From the NCBI GenBank assembly GCA_001025035.1, contig LCZK01000006.1, forward strand, positions 1 to 64,000: 64,000 nucleotides of DNA, written 5' to 3'. The notes under the pieces are model-generated. The model saw only the letters and a program-made list of their open reading frames with translations, was not told the DNA's origin and ran no database searches. Positions within the stretch are counted from its first letter, which is position 1, and each line of letters starts with the position of its first letter. Positions 8,338-16,702 of this stretch are shown piece after piece. A program made the translations under genes and the position numbers. Source of the stretch: Actinobacteria bacterium IMCC26207. GTDB taxonomy: Bacteria > Actinomycetota > Acidimicrobiia > Acidimicrobiales > Microtrichaceae.

Positions 8338-9276
8338 ATGAATGCGGAGGAACAGCGTCGCGAAAGAGCCGCAACGCTAAGAGATACCGACGCCACACAG
8401 CGTGACCAACATGCGGGTGGCCGAGATTCTGCCGCGGAGGAACGCGACCTGCTCGCGGAGGAACGCGACCTGCTTGCCGACGAACGAGACCGGGCAGCTG
8501 ATGAGCGCGACCAAGTCGCAGAGACTCGGGATCGGGCGGCCACAGCACGCGAGAAAGCTGAAACCGATAGAACAGTTGGCACGGGAGAGTTACCTGAACC
8601 AACGCAATCTCAGACAGACCGTCAAGCAGCAGCTACTGATAGGCGACACGCCCGCGCTGACCGCCGATCAGGACAGGCCGAGCGGCGCAAGTCTCAGTCA
8701 GACCGGTCCCTCTCTTCTACCCAACGAGTCTCAGGAATCTCGGACCGAGTCGCCTCGGAGTCTGACCGACTGACCGCCTCTGCAGACCGCGGCCAGTCAG
8801 TAACCGCCCAGGCTACTGCCGCGCAGGATGAACTCACGGGGGTGCTCCTGCGAGGCCCCGGCCTTGCGAGCCTGAACGAACTTATTGAAGCCGCCCGAGA
8901 CAGCGAGGAGCCGCTTACCCTCGGCTTTGTTGATGTCGACCACCTGAAGACTGTGAATGATTCGCTTGGGCACAGCGCCGGTGATCGCCTACTGCGACAG
9001 GTGGCTGAAACGCTCTCGGCAACCCTCGGAACCAACTACCTAGTGTTCCGTTATGGCGGAGATGAGTTTGTGTGCGCAGTTCCCCGCTCAAGCCTCACGG
9101 ACCTCAGGGCGCTGCTCGAACAAGCAAGTGAGCAACTACGGATGGGCTCTGAACGCGGATCGATTAGCGTTGGGTTTGCCGAGTTTGCAGTGGCCGATAC
9201 TGCCGAAACGCTGATGGATCGGGCTGACTCCGCGCTCTACGAACAACGTCGCTCGAAGCGATGGAGCGACAGCTAG
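8338..9276 (+). CDS. Diguanylate cyclase with charged coiled-coil N-terminus
   Basis: A 312-residue soluble protein. Residues about 1-160 are almost entirely charged repeats built on ERD, DRD and ADR blocks, predicted to form a long coiled coil; a 21-base unit is tandemly duplicated there (8434-8475). The C-terminal GGDEF domain makes cyclic di-GMP from two GTP: FVDVDHLKTVND for nucleotide and metal binding, and an intact YGGDEF at about residues 240-245. The usual inhibitory site (RxxD five residues before GGDEF) is replaced by GTNY, so product inhibition at that site should be missing. There is no transmembrane segment or known sensor domain. It lies 99 bases after the sialidase gene; the gap holds a short GC-rich hairpin. 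Confidence 0.92.
   Translation: MNAEEQRRERAATLRDTDATQRDQHAGGRDSAAEERDLLAEERDLLADERDRAADERDQVAETRDRAATAREKAETDRTVGTGELPEPTQSQTDRQAAATDRRHARADRRSGQAERRKSQSDRSLSSTQRVSGISDRVASESDRLTASADRGQSVTAQATAAQDELTGVLLRGPGLASLNELIEAARDSEEPLTLGFVDVDHLKTVNDSLGHSAGDRLLRQVAETLSATLGTNYLVFRYGGDEFVCAVPRSSLTDLRALLEQASEQLRMGSERGSISVGFAEFAVADTAETLMDRADSALYEQRRSKRWSDS
8434..8475. repeat. 21-base direct repeat in the diguanylate cyclase coiled coil
   Basis: Two units beginning GCGGAGGAACGCGACCTGCT adjoin each other and add one heptad (AEERDLL) to the coiled coil. Confidence 0.88.
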
Positions 9277-9635
9277 CTGCGAGCAGCGTTGATCTTGTCA
9301 GCCTCTGCCTGCGGGTCTGGAACCTCGAGTACTAGGCGGGCGTACTTCTCGTGTTCTAGATCAATGACCAGCACGCTGTCTGCACGGGCCACGTACCAGA
9401 ACTGCCAAGAGTCAGCGCTACGAAACGATCCAGCCCAGAACACTCCCGGGATTCTGGTCCCCGGGAACTTGGCGGACATGTGCTCGCCTGTCTTGGCGTC
9501 ATCGATTGCCATGACCTGAGCGCCGGCGACGTCTGCAAGTGGAAGAGTGAAGTGCGACTTCATAGCAAGTGCACCGCTGATGCCCTTCAGGTGGACAGAA
9601 AGTTCAGTGTCGGTGACTTCAATTTCAATGGACAT
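9273..9635 (-). CDS. Small conserved-looking protein, possible PH-like fold
   Basis: A 120-residue cytoplasmic protein with no signal peptide. The pattern of short strands (IEIEVTDTELSVHL, SHFTLPLADVAGAQ, SWQFWYVARADSVLVIDL) and a final helix resembles bacterial PH-domain proteins, but I do not recognise the family with certainty. A GTRIPGVFWAGSF stretch in the middle is striking. Its stop overlaps the convergent diguanylate cyclase gene by 4 bases. Function unknown. Confidence 0.7.
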   Translation of the reverse strand: MSIEIEVTDTELSVHLKGISGALAMKSHFTLPLADVAGAQVMAIDDAKTGEHMSAKFPGTRIPGVFWAGSFRSADSWQFWYVARADSVLVIDLEHEKYARLVLEVPDPQAEADKINAARS

Positions 9636-9744
9636 TTTTGCATTCCTACCATGTCTGAGAGGTTGAGTCGGGCTGACCTCAAGTCAGCCAGACTCAAGAG
9701 AGTTATGTGCTCGCTGCTGCGGGGTTGAACCCTCTCAAACTTTC

Positions 9745-10773
9745 TTAGCCGTGAATCCGTCGGCGAGACAGCAGAGTCATGGCAGCACCCAAGAACAGCA
9801 AGCCGCCGGCCAGAAGGATCGGTAGTCCAGCTGAGGAACCAGTGAAAGCAAGAGTCTGTCCCTGGACTTGAGCAGCCTGCACTGCCGGCTCCTCGGCCGG
9901 AGTCACAGCACCCCGGACCAATGTCGCACCAAGGACTTCGACGGTGGTCACCTCTGTGAGAACTTCAGCTGGAACAGTTGAAGTACTCACAGTCGTACTG
10001 GTTCCAGGCACCGTCGTCTCAGGAACCGTGGTGTCAGGAACCGTGGTGTCAGGAACCGTGGTGTCAGGAACCGTCGACCTTGGAGTAATCGAGGTCGTTG
10101 TCGGAGCAACCGTGGTCGTTGTCGGAGCAACCGTGGTCGTAGTCGGAGCAACCGTGGTCGTTGTCGGAGCAACCGTCGTCGTAGTCGGAGCAACCGTGGT
10201 CGTAGTCGGAGCAACCGTCGTCGTAGTCGGAGCAACCGTCGTCGTAGTCGGAGCAACCGTCGTCGTAGTCGGAGCAACCGTCGTCACAGGCGTGCAACCC
10301 TCACCTGAACCATCGCCCTCTTCCTCCTCTTCAGCACCTGAACCATCGCCGTCAGACCGGAAGCTTCGATGGCCTTCGCTCCCGTCCTCAGACTCATCAC
10401 AACCAGCCGGAACAGTCGTCGATGTCGTGGAGGGAACGGAATCGCAGCCGTTATTCCAGATTGCTTGACCTTCTGTGGTCCAGTTCAGACCCCCGTGGAT
10501 GCCAGAAATAGGCGGGATGATGTCTTCTGAATGCTCTGAATAGTGGTCACCCTGACCATTATCGTTACCCCCATCACCATCAACTGATTCCTCTGCAACA
10601 TTGATGCTCACATAAGGGTTTGAGTCAGAACTCGTCGCGTGGCAGATATCCACCTTCGGAACTTTCGGCGCGGCCGACACATTCTGGCTAACTCCAAGCA
10701 GCATCAGCGAAGCTCCAAGAGCCAAGGCCGCTAGCCGCAGTACACCTTTAGTTTGACGGTCCCTTTTTCTCAT
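9745..10773 (-). CDS. LAFTG-anchored surface protein with VAPTTTT repeats
   Basis: A secreted protein of about 342 residues. The ATG at 10773 (MRKRDRQ) gives a normal signal peptide; an upstream ATG at 10791 would add six residues. The mature N-terminal domain (DICHATSSDSNPYVSINV, then an acidic DHYSEHSEDI region) belongs to a type common in actinobacterial surface proteins. A Ser/Glu/Gly linker is followed by nine VAPTTTT heptads and four or five TVPDT-type pentads, a likely O-glycosylated stalk. The C-terminus has LAFTG, a hydrophobic helix and an RRR tail, an LPxTG-like sortase signal of the LAxTG kind. It should be covalently attached to the wall; no sortase gene is in the window. Confidence 0.85.
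   Translation of the reverse strand: MRKRDRQTKGVLRLAALALGASLMLLGVSQNVSAAPKVPKVDICHATSSDSNPYVSINVAEESVDGDGGNDNGQGDHYSEHSEDIIPPISGIHGGLNWTTEGQAIWNNGCDSVPSTTSTTVPAGCDESEDGSEGHRSFRSDGDGSGAEEEEEGDGSGEGCTPVTTVAPTTTTVAPTTTTVAPTTTTVAPTTTTVAPTTTTVAPTTTTVAPTTTTVAPTTTTVAPTTTSITPRSTVPDTTVPDTTVPDTTVPETTVPGTSTTVSTSTVPAEVLTEVTTVEVLGATLVRGAVTPAEEPAVQAAQVQGQTLAFTGSSAGLPILLAGGLLFLGAAMTLLSRRRIHG
10021..10285. repeat. Tandem 15-base and 21-base coding repeats of the LAFTG protein
   Basis: Nine 21-base units (core GTCGGAGCAACCGT on this strand) sit next to four 15-base units (core GTGTCAGGAACC). Third-base differences between units (GTGGTC, GTCGTC, GTAGTC) show the array is not freshly amplified but still prone to copy-number change in whole codons. 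Confidence 0.9.
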
Positions 10774-10879
10774 CCTTGCAATATGAAGCATCGGTTCATG
10801 AACGCCAATGGGTAGTTATCTGAACCTCAGATGAATTACCTCGCCTAGCTGCACAACCTGCCCATTTGCTGCAGACTCG

Positions 10880-10906
10880 GTGGCCGTCATACGCGGTTGG
10901 AATCCG
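10880..10906. repeat. 27-base near-identical copy of part of the Gfo/Idh gene
   Basis: This stretch matches 11873-11899 at 26 of 27 positions. In the Gfo/Idh gene it encodes RIPTAYDGH; here the same codons are present on the minus strand in a frame different from that of the truncated SRPBCC gene. It sits 20 bases beyond the truncated end. Confidence 0.8.
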
Positions 10907-10926
10907 CCTCTCCATCCGCTTCAGAC

Positions 10927-11181
10927 TCACAGTGTGCGAGGAGCCCCGGAGTTTGTCCACGAAAAGCTCCGAGCGGGGACGAGAGCAGAAACAGTCCAGA
11001 CCGCTGCTTTTAGCTTTGGCTGCTTGATCTGAACCTCACTTCCCTCGGCAAGCGGTTTGTCCTCGACACGAGCAAGCCAAGTCACCGAGTCAGTCCACTT
11101 TGGCCAGGCAACAATGTCCATCAGTACTCGCCAAACCAACTCGGGGTGAGCCTGAATATCTACCGACGTCTCGTATTCCAT
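10927..11181 (-). pseudogene. Truncated SRPBCC (polyketide cyclase-like) protein
   Basis: The 84 codons match the first half of SRPBCC-fold proteins: MEYETSVDI, VWRVLMDIVAWPKW, AAVWTV and SFSWTNS. Full members are near 140-150 residues and continue with the second half of the sheet and the long C-terminal helix. Here the frame ends right after SFSWTNSGAPRTL. The following bases in the other two frames do not continue the family, so this looks like a 3' truncation rather than a simple frameshift. A 27-base piece nearly identical to the neighbouring Gfo/Idh gene lies just beyond the break. The ligand-binding cavity would be incomplete, so the gene is probably non-functional. Confidence 0.65.
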
Positions 11182-11265
11182 CCTATGTATCGTTGCTCAG
11201 TTCTTCATTGCGCGCACGTTGAGGATGAGAGCGGAAATGTGCGCTGCAGTACATAGGGTAGAAGG

Positions 11266-11730
11266 GTGACTTCTGAGCGACGGTTTCCAAATATTTCGGC
11301 TCGTAACCTTGAGGGCCTTGGAGTGAATCTGCCGGAAGCGTTCGCCGGGCAACGCAACGTTGTGATCGTTGCCTTTGAACGCGAGCATCAGCCTGCCGTT
11401 GACTCGTGGGTCCCTTGGCTTGAGCAACAGAGTGAATCAGACCCAGAACTGCAGTTTTATGAGATTCCAACCATCGGTCAGATCTTCGCTCCAGCTCGCA
11501 ACCTGATTGACGGGCGTATGGCTGCCATAATTAGAGATCCGATTATCCTGCGGCGCACCATGACTGTCTACGGTGACGTCTCTAAACTCACACGACCGCT
11601 CGGGATTGTCGACCGTTCGACAATTACAGTGCTGGTTGTGCAGTCCGACGGGAGTGTGACCTTCACGGCTACGGGTGGGTTTACTCCGCAGCTTGCGGAG
11701 CAACTACATCAGGCTTTGTACCCAGATTGA
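11266..11730 (+). CDS. ATP10-like / thioredoxin-fold protein
   Basis: A 154-residue cytoplasmic protein with a GTG start. The layout fits a thioredoxin-like fold without a CxxC motif: NVVIVAFEREHQPAVDSW, then EIPTIGQIFAPARNLIDGRM, DPIILRRTMTVYGD, and a final TITVLVVQSDGSV strand. The order resembles the C-terminal domain of mitochondrial ATP10 and related bacterial proteins, where ATP10 helps ATP synthase assembly; the bacterial role is not established. The last 50 bases overlap the convergent Gfo/Idh gene. Confidence 0.65.
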   Translation: MTSERRFPNISARNLEGLGVNLPEAFAGQRNVVIVAFEREHQPAVDSWVPWLEQQSESDPELQFYEIPTIGQIFAPARNLIDGRMAAIIRDPIILRRTMTVYGDVSKLTRPLGIVDRSTITVLVVQSDGSVTFTATGGFTPQLAEQLHQALYPD

Positions 11731-13075
11731 TCACTTGGTGAGTTGCTGCTGATTCCATGGCCGCAAATGCAATGCGGTGGCTCTCGGCGCTCACTTTGGC
11801 AGAGACTGTCGAGGGAATTCCCGTAGCCACAGCAGTCAGGAACTCTCTGAACAGCGGTCGCTCGCCTCCACCGTGGCCGTCATACGCTGTTGGAATCCGT
11901 TCTTTGCGAGTGCTGCCAGATTTGTGATCTGAAACATTCAGCCAGCCATCAAGTGAGTGGAGTTCGCCCCAGGCCGAGCCTTTGGTTCCGTCGACCCGAA
12001 CCACCCGCATCGTGCGATACGAGGTTGACTGAAGAGTGAAGTTTGCCAGCACTCCGTTTTGGAACTGGATTGAGACTGTCTGGCTTGAGGGCTGATCATT
12101 GTCGCCCACTCGATACGCGCAGCGACCCCAGCGGGTGGTTCGCAAGGCCGTATCAAGGCCCTCGGGGGTGTGATCATCGGTGACTGCTGCGACGGGCCAC
12201 CGCCACCACTCGAACTTTTTAGAAACCACAGGAATGTTGGAATCCAAGACCTTGGGTCGAATCGCCTTGATCAACGATGCTCCAGGGCCCAGCCCAACCG
12301 GACGCTTTGCCATGGCAAGGTCACCCAGCACAGGAGTCAGGTCTTTGTAGGTTGCGACCGCGTCATAAGGGCAAGTCTGCGAATGCGGGCAGCCCTCGAT
12401 GCAGTACTCGGGCGCACCCTCAGGGGCGTTCTCTTCGCGCAGTTCCGTAGGACGGATAAACGAGGCCACCGATTCTGCTGGCGACCCTGCAAGCCAGGTG
12501 AGCAAATCTAAATCGTGACAGGACTTCTGCAGCAGCCACGGAACCTTGCTGCTGCGAGTGTGGCCACGCACATACGAATGTGCGTAATGCCAGAAGGCAA
12601 CATTTTCAGACAGCTGAATCGTCACAACGTCACCGAGAGCGCCTGACTCAATCACCTCATGTAGTCTCGCAAACAGGTTCGAATACCGATACACGTGACA
12701 CACCGCCACTACGCGATCCGCAGCCTCTGCAGCGTCAACAATCCGCTCACAATCAGCTTCGTCCAGTGCCATCGGCTTTTCAAGCAGCACGTGGTAGCCA
12801 GCTTGAAGAGCCGCAATCGTGGGTTCAACATGGTGCGTGTCCCCCGTGGCGATGATTGCGTAATCAGCTCGACGTGGACCCTCGAAGAGTTCTTCCCATC
12901 CGGGCAAGCAGTCGGCAGCGCTCAGGCTGTAGCGCTTTGCAAACCTCTTTCGGCGACCATCATCGGGGTCGGCCACGGCCACGATCTTTCCTAACTCAGG
13001 CTCCTCCAGCAACAACGTTGCATACGCGTCATACCCGCGATCCCCAGCACCTACTACAACACCCGTCAGCGACAT
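11681..13075 (-). CDS. Gfo/Idh/MocA family oxidoreductase
   Basis: A 464-residue NAD(P)-dependent sugar or sugar-acid dehydrogenase. The Rossmann start is VVVGAGDRG (7-14), the family signature LLEKP lies at 97-101, and the catalytic-region KSCHDLDLL is at 184-192. A three-cysteine insert (C225, C229, C235; CIEGCPHSQTCPYDA) is typical of one Gfo/Idh subfamily and may bind a metal. The gene is transcribed away from the OYE-family and DapA-family genes with 63 bases between the starts, so a shared regulatory region is likely. The trio may act on one substrate, for example oxidation of a sugar derivative before cleavage; the substrate cannot be read from sequence. Confidence 0.9.
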   Translation of the reverse strand: MSLTGVVVGAGDRGYDAYATLLLEEPELGKIVAVADPDDGRRKRFAKRYSLSAADCLPGWEELFEGPRRADYAIIATGDTHHVEPTIAALQAGYHVLLEKPMALDEADCERIVDAAEAADRVVAVCHVYRYSNLFARLHEVIESGALGDVVTIQLSENVAFWHYAHSYVRGHTRSSKVPWLLQKSCHDLDLLTWLAGSPAESVASFIRPTELREENAPEGAPEYCIEGCPHSQTCPYDAVATYKDLTPVLGDLAMAKRPVGLGPGASLIKAIRPKVLDSNIPVVSKKFEWWRWPVAAVTDDHTPEGLDTALRTTRWGRCAYRVGDNDQPSSQTVSIQFQNGVLANFTLQSTSYRTMRVVRVDGTKGSAWGELHSLDGWLNVSDHKSGSTRKERIPTAYDGHGGGERPLFREFLTAVATGIPSTVSAKVSAESHRIAFAAMESAATHQVINLGTKPDVVAPQAAE

Positions 13076-13138
13076 CTTTCTATTCTGCCCCCATTAGTCA
13101 GTGCGTGTAGGCATCGCGAGTGTCATGCTGTTCGCGTT

Positions 13139-14638
13139 ATGAGTAGATCCTTTCCACAAATCCGCAGACTCGAAGATGCAGACGCGCTGCGCAGCCGTCT
13201 GCGTGAACTTGGCTGCGAGATGCCAATTGCAGATCACGTGTCAGTCGAAGGCGCCCTTGCCACCCCGCTTGACCATGCCGGCTGGCAGTTTGAGAACCGC
13301 TTTGCAGTTCTGCCCATGGAGGGCTGGGATGGCACCGAAGACGGCAGGCCAACAGAGTTAGTGCATCGCCGCTGGCAGCGGTTTGGCAGTTCGGGTGCCG
13401 GGCTGATCTGGGGCGGGGAAGCCGTTGCAGTCACCGCTGCCGGTCGGGCAAATCCGCATCAGCTCACGATCGGCCCAAACAGTGTGGAGGACCTTGCAGG
13501 TTTGCGCGCCACCCTGCTCCAGGCTCATAGCCAATCCGGCGCTGAGGGGAACCCCCCGCCGGCGGCGCCGATGGTTGGCCTGCAACTTACGCATTCGGGT
13601 CGCTGGGCTCGACCGCTCGGTCAGGCTGCGCCCCTTATCGCCTACCGTCACCCGCTTCTCGATAAGCGAGTGGGCGAAGAGAACTGCGTAGTTCTGACCG
13701 ACCAAGACCTTGATGAGTTAGTCGATGCGTTTGTGGCCGCAGCAGTCGTTGCACAAGATGCGGGTTTTGATTTTGTGGACGTCAAGCACTGCCACGGCTA
13801 CTTGTTGCATGAGTTGCTCTCGGCTGTTGATCGTCTAGGTCCGTACGGAGGATCCTTCGAGGGCCGTACAAAATTCCTTAGAGATGTGCTCACCGGGATT
13901 CGCGATCAAGCGCCCGGACTTCGAGTGGGCGTGCGGCTGTCCGCCTTCGACATCGTTCCGCATATGGCAGGTCCAGAGGGCACAGGCATTCCCGAGTCGA
14001 CGGACCCCTACCCCTATGCATTTGGCGGGGACGGAACTGGCCTTGGAATCGACCTAACAGAAACTCACCTGTTCTGTGATCTTCTTGTCGAGCTCGGCGT
14101 GACCATGTTGTGTATGACTGCGGGCAGCCCCTACTACTGCCCTCATGTGCAGCGGCCCGCCTACTTCCCTCCTTCGGATGGATACCAGCCGCCCAGAGAT
14201 CCGCTGATTGACGTTTGGCAGATGCAGCAGGTGACGCGTGAGCTCACCGAGGCTCACCCCGAGTTGTTAGTGGTCGGTTCGGGCCTGACCTACTTGCAAG
14301 AGTTCTTGCCGCAGGTTGCTCAGGCGCTCGTGGCTGAGGGATGGATGCAGATGATCGGGCTTGGGCGAATGACGCTGAGCTTGCCCGAGTTGCCCGCACA
14401 AGTACTTGCGGGTCAACCCCTTGACCGCAAACACGTGTGTCGAACATTCAGCGATTGCACTACCGCACCTCGCCATGGGCTGATCTCTGGATGTTGGCCA
14501 CTTGACGAGTTCTATAAACAACGCCCTGAACGTGTTGAGTTGGCTCGTATTAAGCGAGACACCAAACAGGCTCGCAACCCGGCGCCAGATGCGGCGGCCG
14601 ATCCAACCGACTCCTCGACCGAATCGAGCGCAACATGA
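13139..14638 (+). CDS. Old-yellow-enzyme family NADH:flavin oxidoreductase
   Basis: A 499-residue FMN enzyme of the OYE/2,4-dienoyl-CoA reductase type. Visible: the N-terminal FENRFAVLPMEGWDG entry to the barrel, HSGRWARPLG, the active-site region DFVDVKHCHGYLLHELLS (the family usually has HxxHGYLLxxFLS), and GVRLSAFD. The C-terminal end lacks the second FAD/NADH domain and Fe-S cysteines of 2,4-dienoyl-CoA reductase, so it is a single-barrel type with a long tail. It starts at the ATG 63 bases from the divergent Gfo/Idh gene and overlaps the DapA-family gene by 4 bases (ATGA), so the two are co-translated. Confidence 0.88.
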   Translation: MSRSFPQIRRLEDADALRSRLRELGCEMPIADHVSVEGALATPLDHAGWQFENRFAVLPMEGWDGTEDGRPTELVHRRWQRFGSSGAGLIWGGEAVAVTAAGRANPHQLTIGPNSVEDLAGLRATLLQAHSQSGAEGNPPPAAPMVGLQLTHSGRWARPLGQAAPLIAYRHPLLDKRVGEENCVVLTDQDLDELVDAFVAAAVVAQDAGFDFVDVKHCHGYLLHELLSAVDRLGPYGGSFEGRTKFLRDVLTGIRDQAPGLRVGVRLSAFDIVPHMAGPEGTGIPESTDPYPYAFGGDGTGLGIDLTETHLFCDLLVELGVTMLCMTAGSPYYCPHVQRPAYFPPSDGYQPPRDPLIDVWQMQQVTRELTEAHPELLVVGSGLTYLQEFLPQVAQALVAEGWMQMIGLGRMTLSLPELPAQVLAGQPLDRKHVCRTFSDCTTAPRHGLISGCWPLDEFYKQRPERVELARIKRDTKQARNPAPDAAADPTDSSTESSAT

Positions 14639-15579
14639 CTGGAGCACCCGCCATTGTTCCAAACCGAAAGATCAGCGGTGCTTCGGCTGTGCTGATGACG
14701 GTCAACGAGGATGGTTCGATCTCTTGGAGCGAGTTTGAGCAGCATCTTGAGCGCACTGTTCAGGCCGGGCTCGCACCAGCAGTCAATATGGATACAGGTT
14801 TCGGACCGTACCTTTCGCCAGCGGAACGCACCGAGGTACTCACTCTGACCAAGAGCTTTGGAGTGAAGTTCATCGCAGGAGTCCACCTTGATGACCAACC
14901 GGGGGATGCGTTCAACCCAGATGCCCTGCGCGCACAGAGCGTTGCTGTTGCACAGTCTGGCGCTGTTCCGATTTTGTTTCCGAGTCACGGCATGTCTGGG
15001 CTGTCCGAGCCCGAGGTGCTCGGGGCGCACGAGCTAGTCGCCACAGAAGTAGATGCATTCTTGGGGTTCGAACTAGGGCCGATGTTTCACCCCGCGGGCA
15101 GAATCTATTCGGCTGACATGTTCGAGGGCCTACTCGGTATTAACGCAGTAGTTGGCCTCAAGCACAGTTCGCTGCGGCGCGACTTGGAATGGGAACGCCT
15201 CGAGCTCTGCAAGCGAGTGCGGCCAGATTTTCAGATGATGACTGGCAACGATCTGGCAATCGACATGGTGACCTACGGCAGCGATTACCTGCTTGGGCTC
15301 TCGACTTTTTCGCCCGCCGGTTTCGCAGCTCGTGATGCGGCATGGGAAGCGGGAGACACTGCGCGTTTTTGGGAACTCAATGACCTGTTGCAGTACTTGG
15401 GGCAGTTTGCCTTTCGGCCTCCGGTGCCCGGATACCGTCACGATGCAGCGATGTTCTTGCAAGCTCAAGGCCTGCTCGATTCGGCTCACACCCACCCGCT
15501 GTCCCCCAAGCGACCGAGCAGCGACACGCCAGTGCTCGAAGAGATTGCAGCGCGCCTCTCTGTCCTACTTCACCAATGA
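14635..15579 (+). CDS. DapA-family (dihydrodipicolinate synthase-like) aldolase or lyase
   Basis: A 314-residue TIM-barrel protein of the class I pyruvate-aldolase group. The Schiff-base lysine is in GLKHSS and the barrel is recognisable from SGASAVLMTVNEDGSISW to the C-terminal helices. The usual GTTGE motif after the first strands is replaced by NMDTGFGPYLSPAE, typical of divergent members that cleave or dehydrate sugar acids rather than make dihydrodipicolinate. It overlaps the upstream OYE-family gene by 4 bases. A catabolic role with its neighbours is an inference. Confidence 0.85.
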   Translation: MTGAPAIVPNRKISGASAVLMTVNEDGSISWSEFEQHLERTVQAGLAPAVNMDTGFGPYLSPAERTEVLTLTKSFGVKFIAGVHLDDQPGDAFNPDALRAQSVAVAQSGAVPILFPSHGMSGLSEPEVLGAHELVATEVDAFLGFELGPMFHPAGRIYSADMFEGLLGINAVVGLKHSSLRRDLEWERLELCKRVRPDFQMMTGNDLAIDMVTYGSDYLLGLSTFSPAGFAARDAAWEAGDTARFWELNDLLQYLGQFAFRPPVPGYRHDAAMFLQAQGLLDSAHTHPLSPKRPSSDTPVLEEIAARLSVLLHQ

Positions 15580-15601
15580 GTATGGGAACGATTTGGGTCC
15601 T

Positions 15602-16687
15602 TTAGCCTGCGAAGCGACGCATGAGTTCTTCAAGAGGGCCTCGGGCAAATCTTCGTCTCCAAACCCATGAAAACAGGACCGCTGCAGCGCTAAAGCTCAG
15701 CCCGCTGAGTACAGCCCAGCTGAGTGTCTGTTCCTCTAGCCGCCCCCACCAGTCAAGCAGCGCCATTCCCAACAGCACATGCGCCAAGTAGATGGTGAGG
15801 GCGAGCTGGCCGGTAGATACCAGCGGTTCACTCACCTTGTCGGGCAGGTTATCCCCTAGCCAGATTGACCCACAGATAACCAGCACGGCGGTAGAGGCAC
15901 CTGCCAGAATAAACAGCGGCAAGGGCGGAATGGGCTCAGCCGAGAATAGCCATCTCCAGCTCTGCTCATCGATGCCGTCAAGGCTTGACCCCTTGGGGCC
16001 GAGGACCACAAAAGATGCCAGCTCGGTGATCAAGAGCACAACTAATGAACGAATAGCGAGTGTGCGCCGCCAGATCGGATCACGCAGGTCGGTTCGGCCC
16101 AGCCACATGCCGAACAAGTAGAGAGCAATCCATGGGAACACCGGGTGGAAGCCGTCTAGAAACAGGTTCCGAGCAAAACCTACGGGTGTTGTGAGTCCCC
16201 GGTAGGAGTAATCCTCAAGGTTCCAATTGGCCAACGGGTCGAAGGTCAGAATAAACGCTAGCGAGATCGCTACCGAGATGACTGCAAGTGTGATCAGGCG
16301 TTTTGACCGAGCGAAAAGAAGGGTTGAGCCGATCGCTAGGTAGACGCCGTAGTAGTGAAGGATGTCTGCGGGCCAAATTGGGAAGAAGGCCCAGCCAACA
16401 ACAAATAGGAAAAGCGCTCGCTTGAGCAGAGTAATGCGAGCCTGCCGCTGTTGGACTTTGTCGCCGCTGACGCGTGCTCGGCGAGATCCGAGGCTGGCTC
16501 CGACCCCAGCCAGAATTACGAATGTGGCTGCGGCTCGGCCGTTGAGAAGCGCCGAGAAGGTTCTCAGCCACTGTGGCCCGTTTTCTTCTGCGCCCATCGC
16601 GAGCTTGAAGTTGACTAGGACCATTCCAATTATTGCGAAAGCCCGCGCAATATCAAGCCCAATGATCCGATCCGCTTCAACCGACAA
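15602..16687 (-). CDS. DUF418 / HGSNAT-like membrane acyltransferase-type protein
   Basis: A 361-residue protein with about ten membrane spans. It begins GLDIARAFAIIGMVLVNF, the family hallmark of DUF418 and heparan-glucosaminide-acetyltransferase-like proteins, and has the conserved FPWIALYLFGMWLGR segment. Such proteins are thought to pass acyl groups across the membrane to envelope sugars. It is convergent with the DapA-family gene (22 bases apart) and follows the secreted lipoprotein gene on the same strand with a 15-base gap, so the two may be co-transcribed. Confidence 0.8.
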   Translation of the reverse strand: MSVEADRIIGLDIARAFAIIGMVLVNFKLAMGAEENGPQWLRTFSALLNGRAAATFVILAGVGASLGSRRARVSGDKVQQRQARITLLKRALFLFVVGWAFFPIWPADILHYYGVYLAIGSTLLFARSKRLITLAVISVAISLAFILTFDPLANWNLEDYSYRGLTTPVGFARNLFLDGFHPVFPWIALYLFGMWLGRTDLRDPIWRRTLAIRSLVVLLITELASFVVLGPKGSSLDGIDEQSWRWLFSAEPIPPLPLFILAGASTAVLVICGSIWLGDNLPDKVSEPLVSTGQLALTIYLAHVLLGMALLDWWGRLEEQTLSWAVLSGLSFSAAAVLFSWVWRRRFARGPLEELMRRFAG

Positions 16688-16702
16688 ACTTCAATCGACT
16701 CT

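Noticed and set aside
9944-10468. Long open frames on the opposite strand and in another frame through the VAPTTTT array
   Set aside because: Produced by the repeat itself (VVVGATV and similar); no start context or family.
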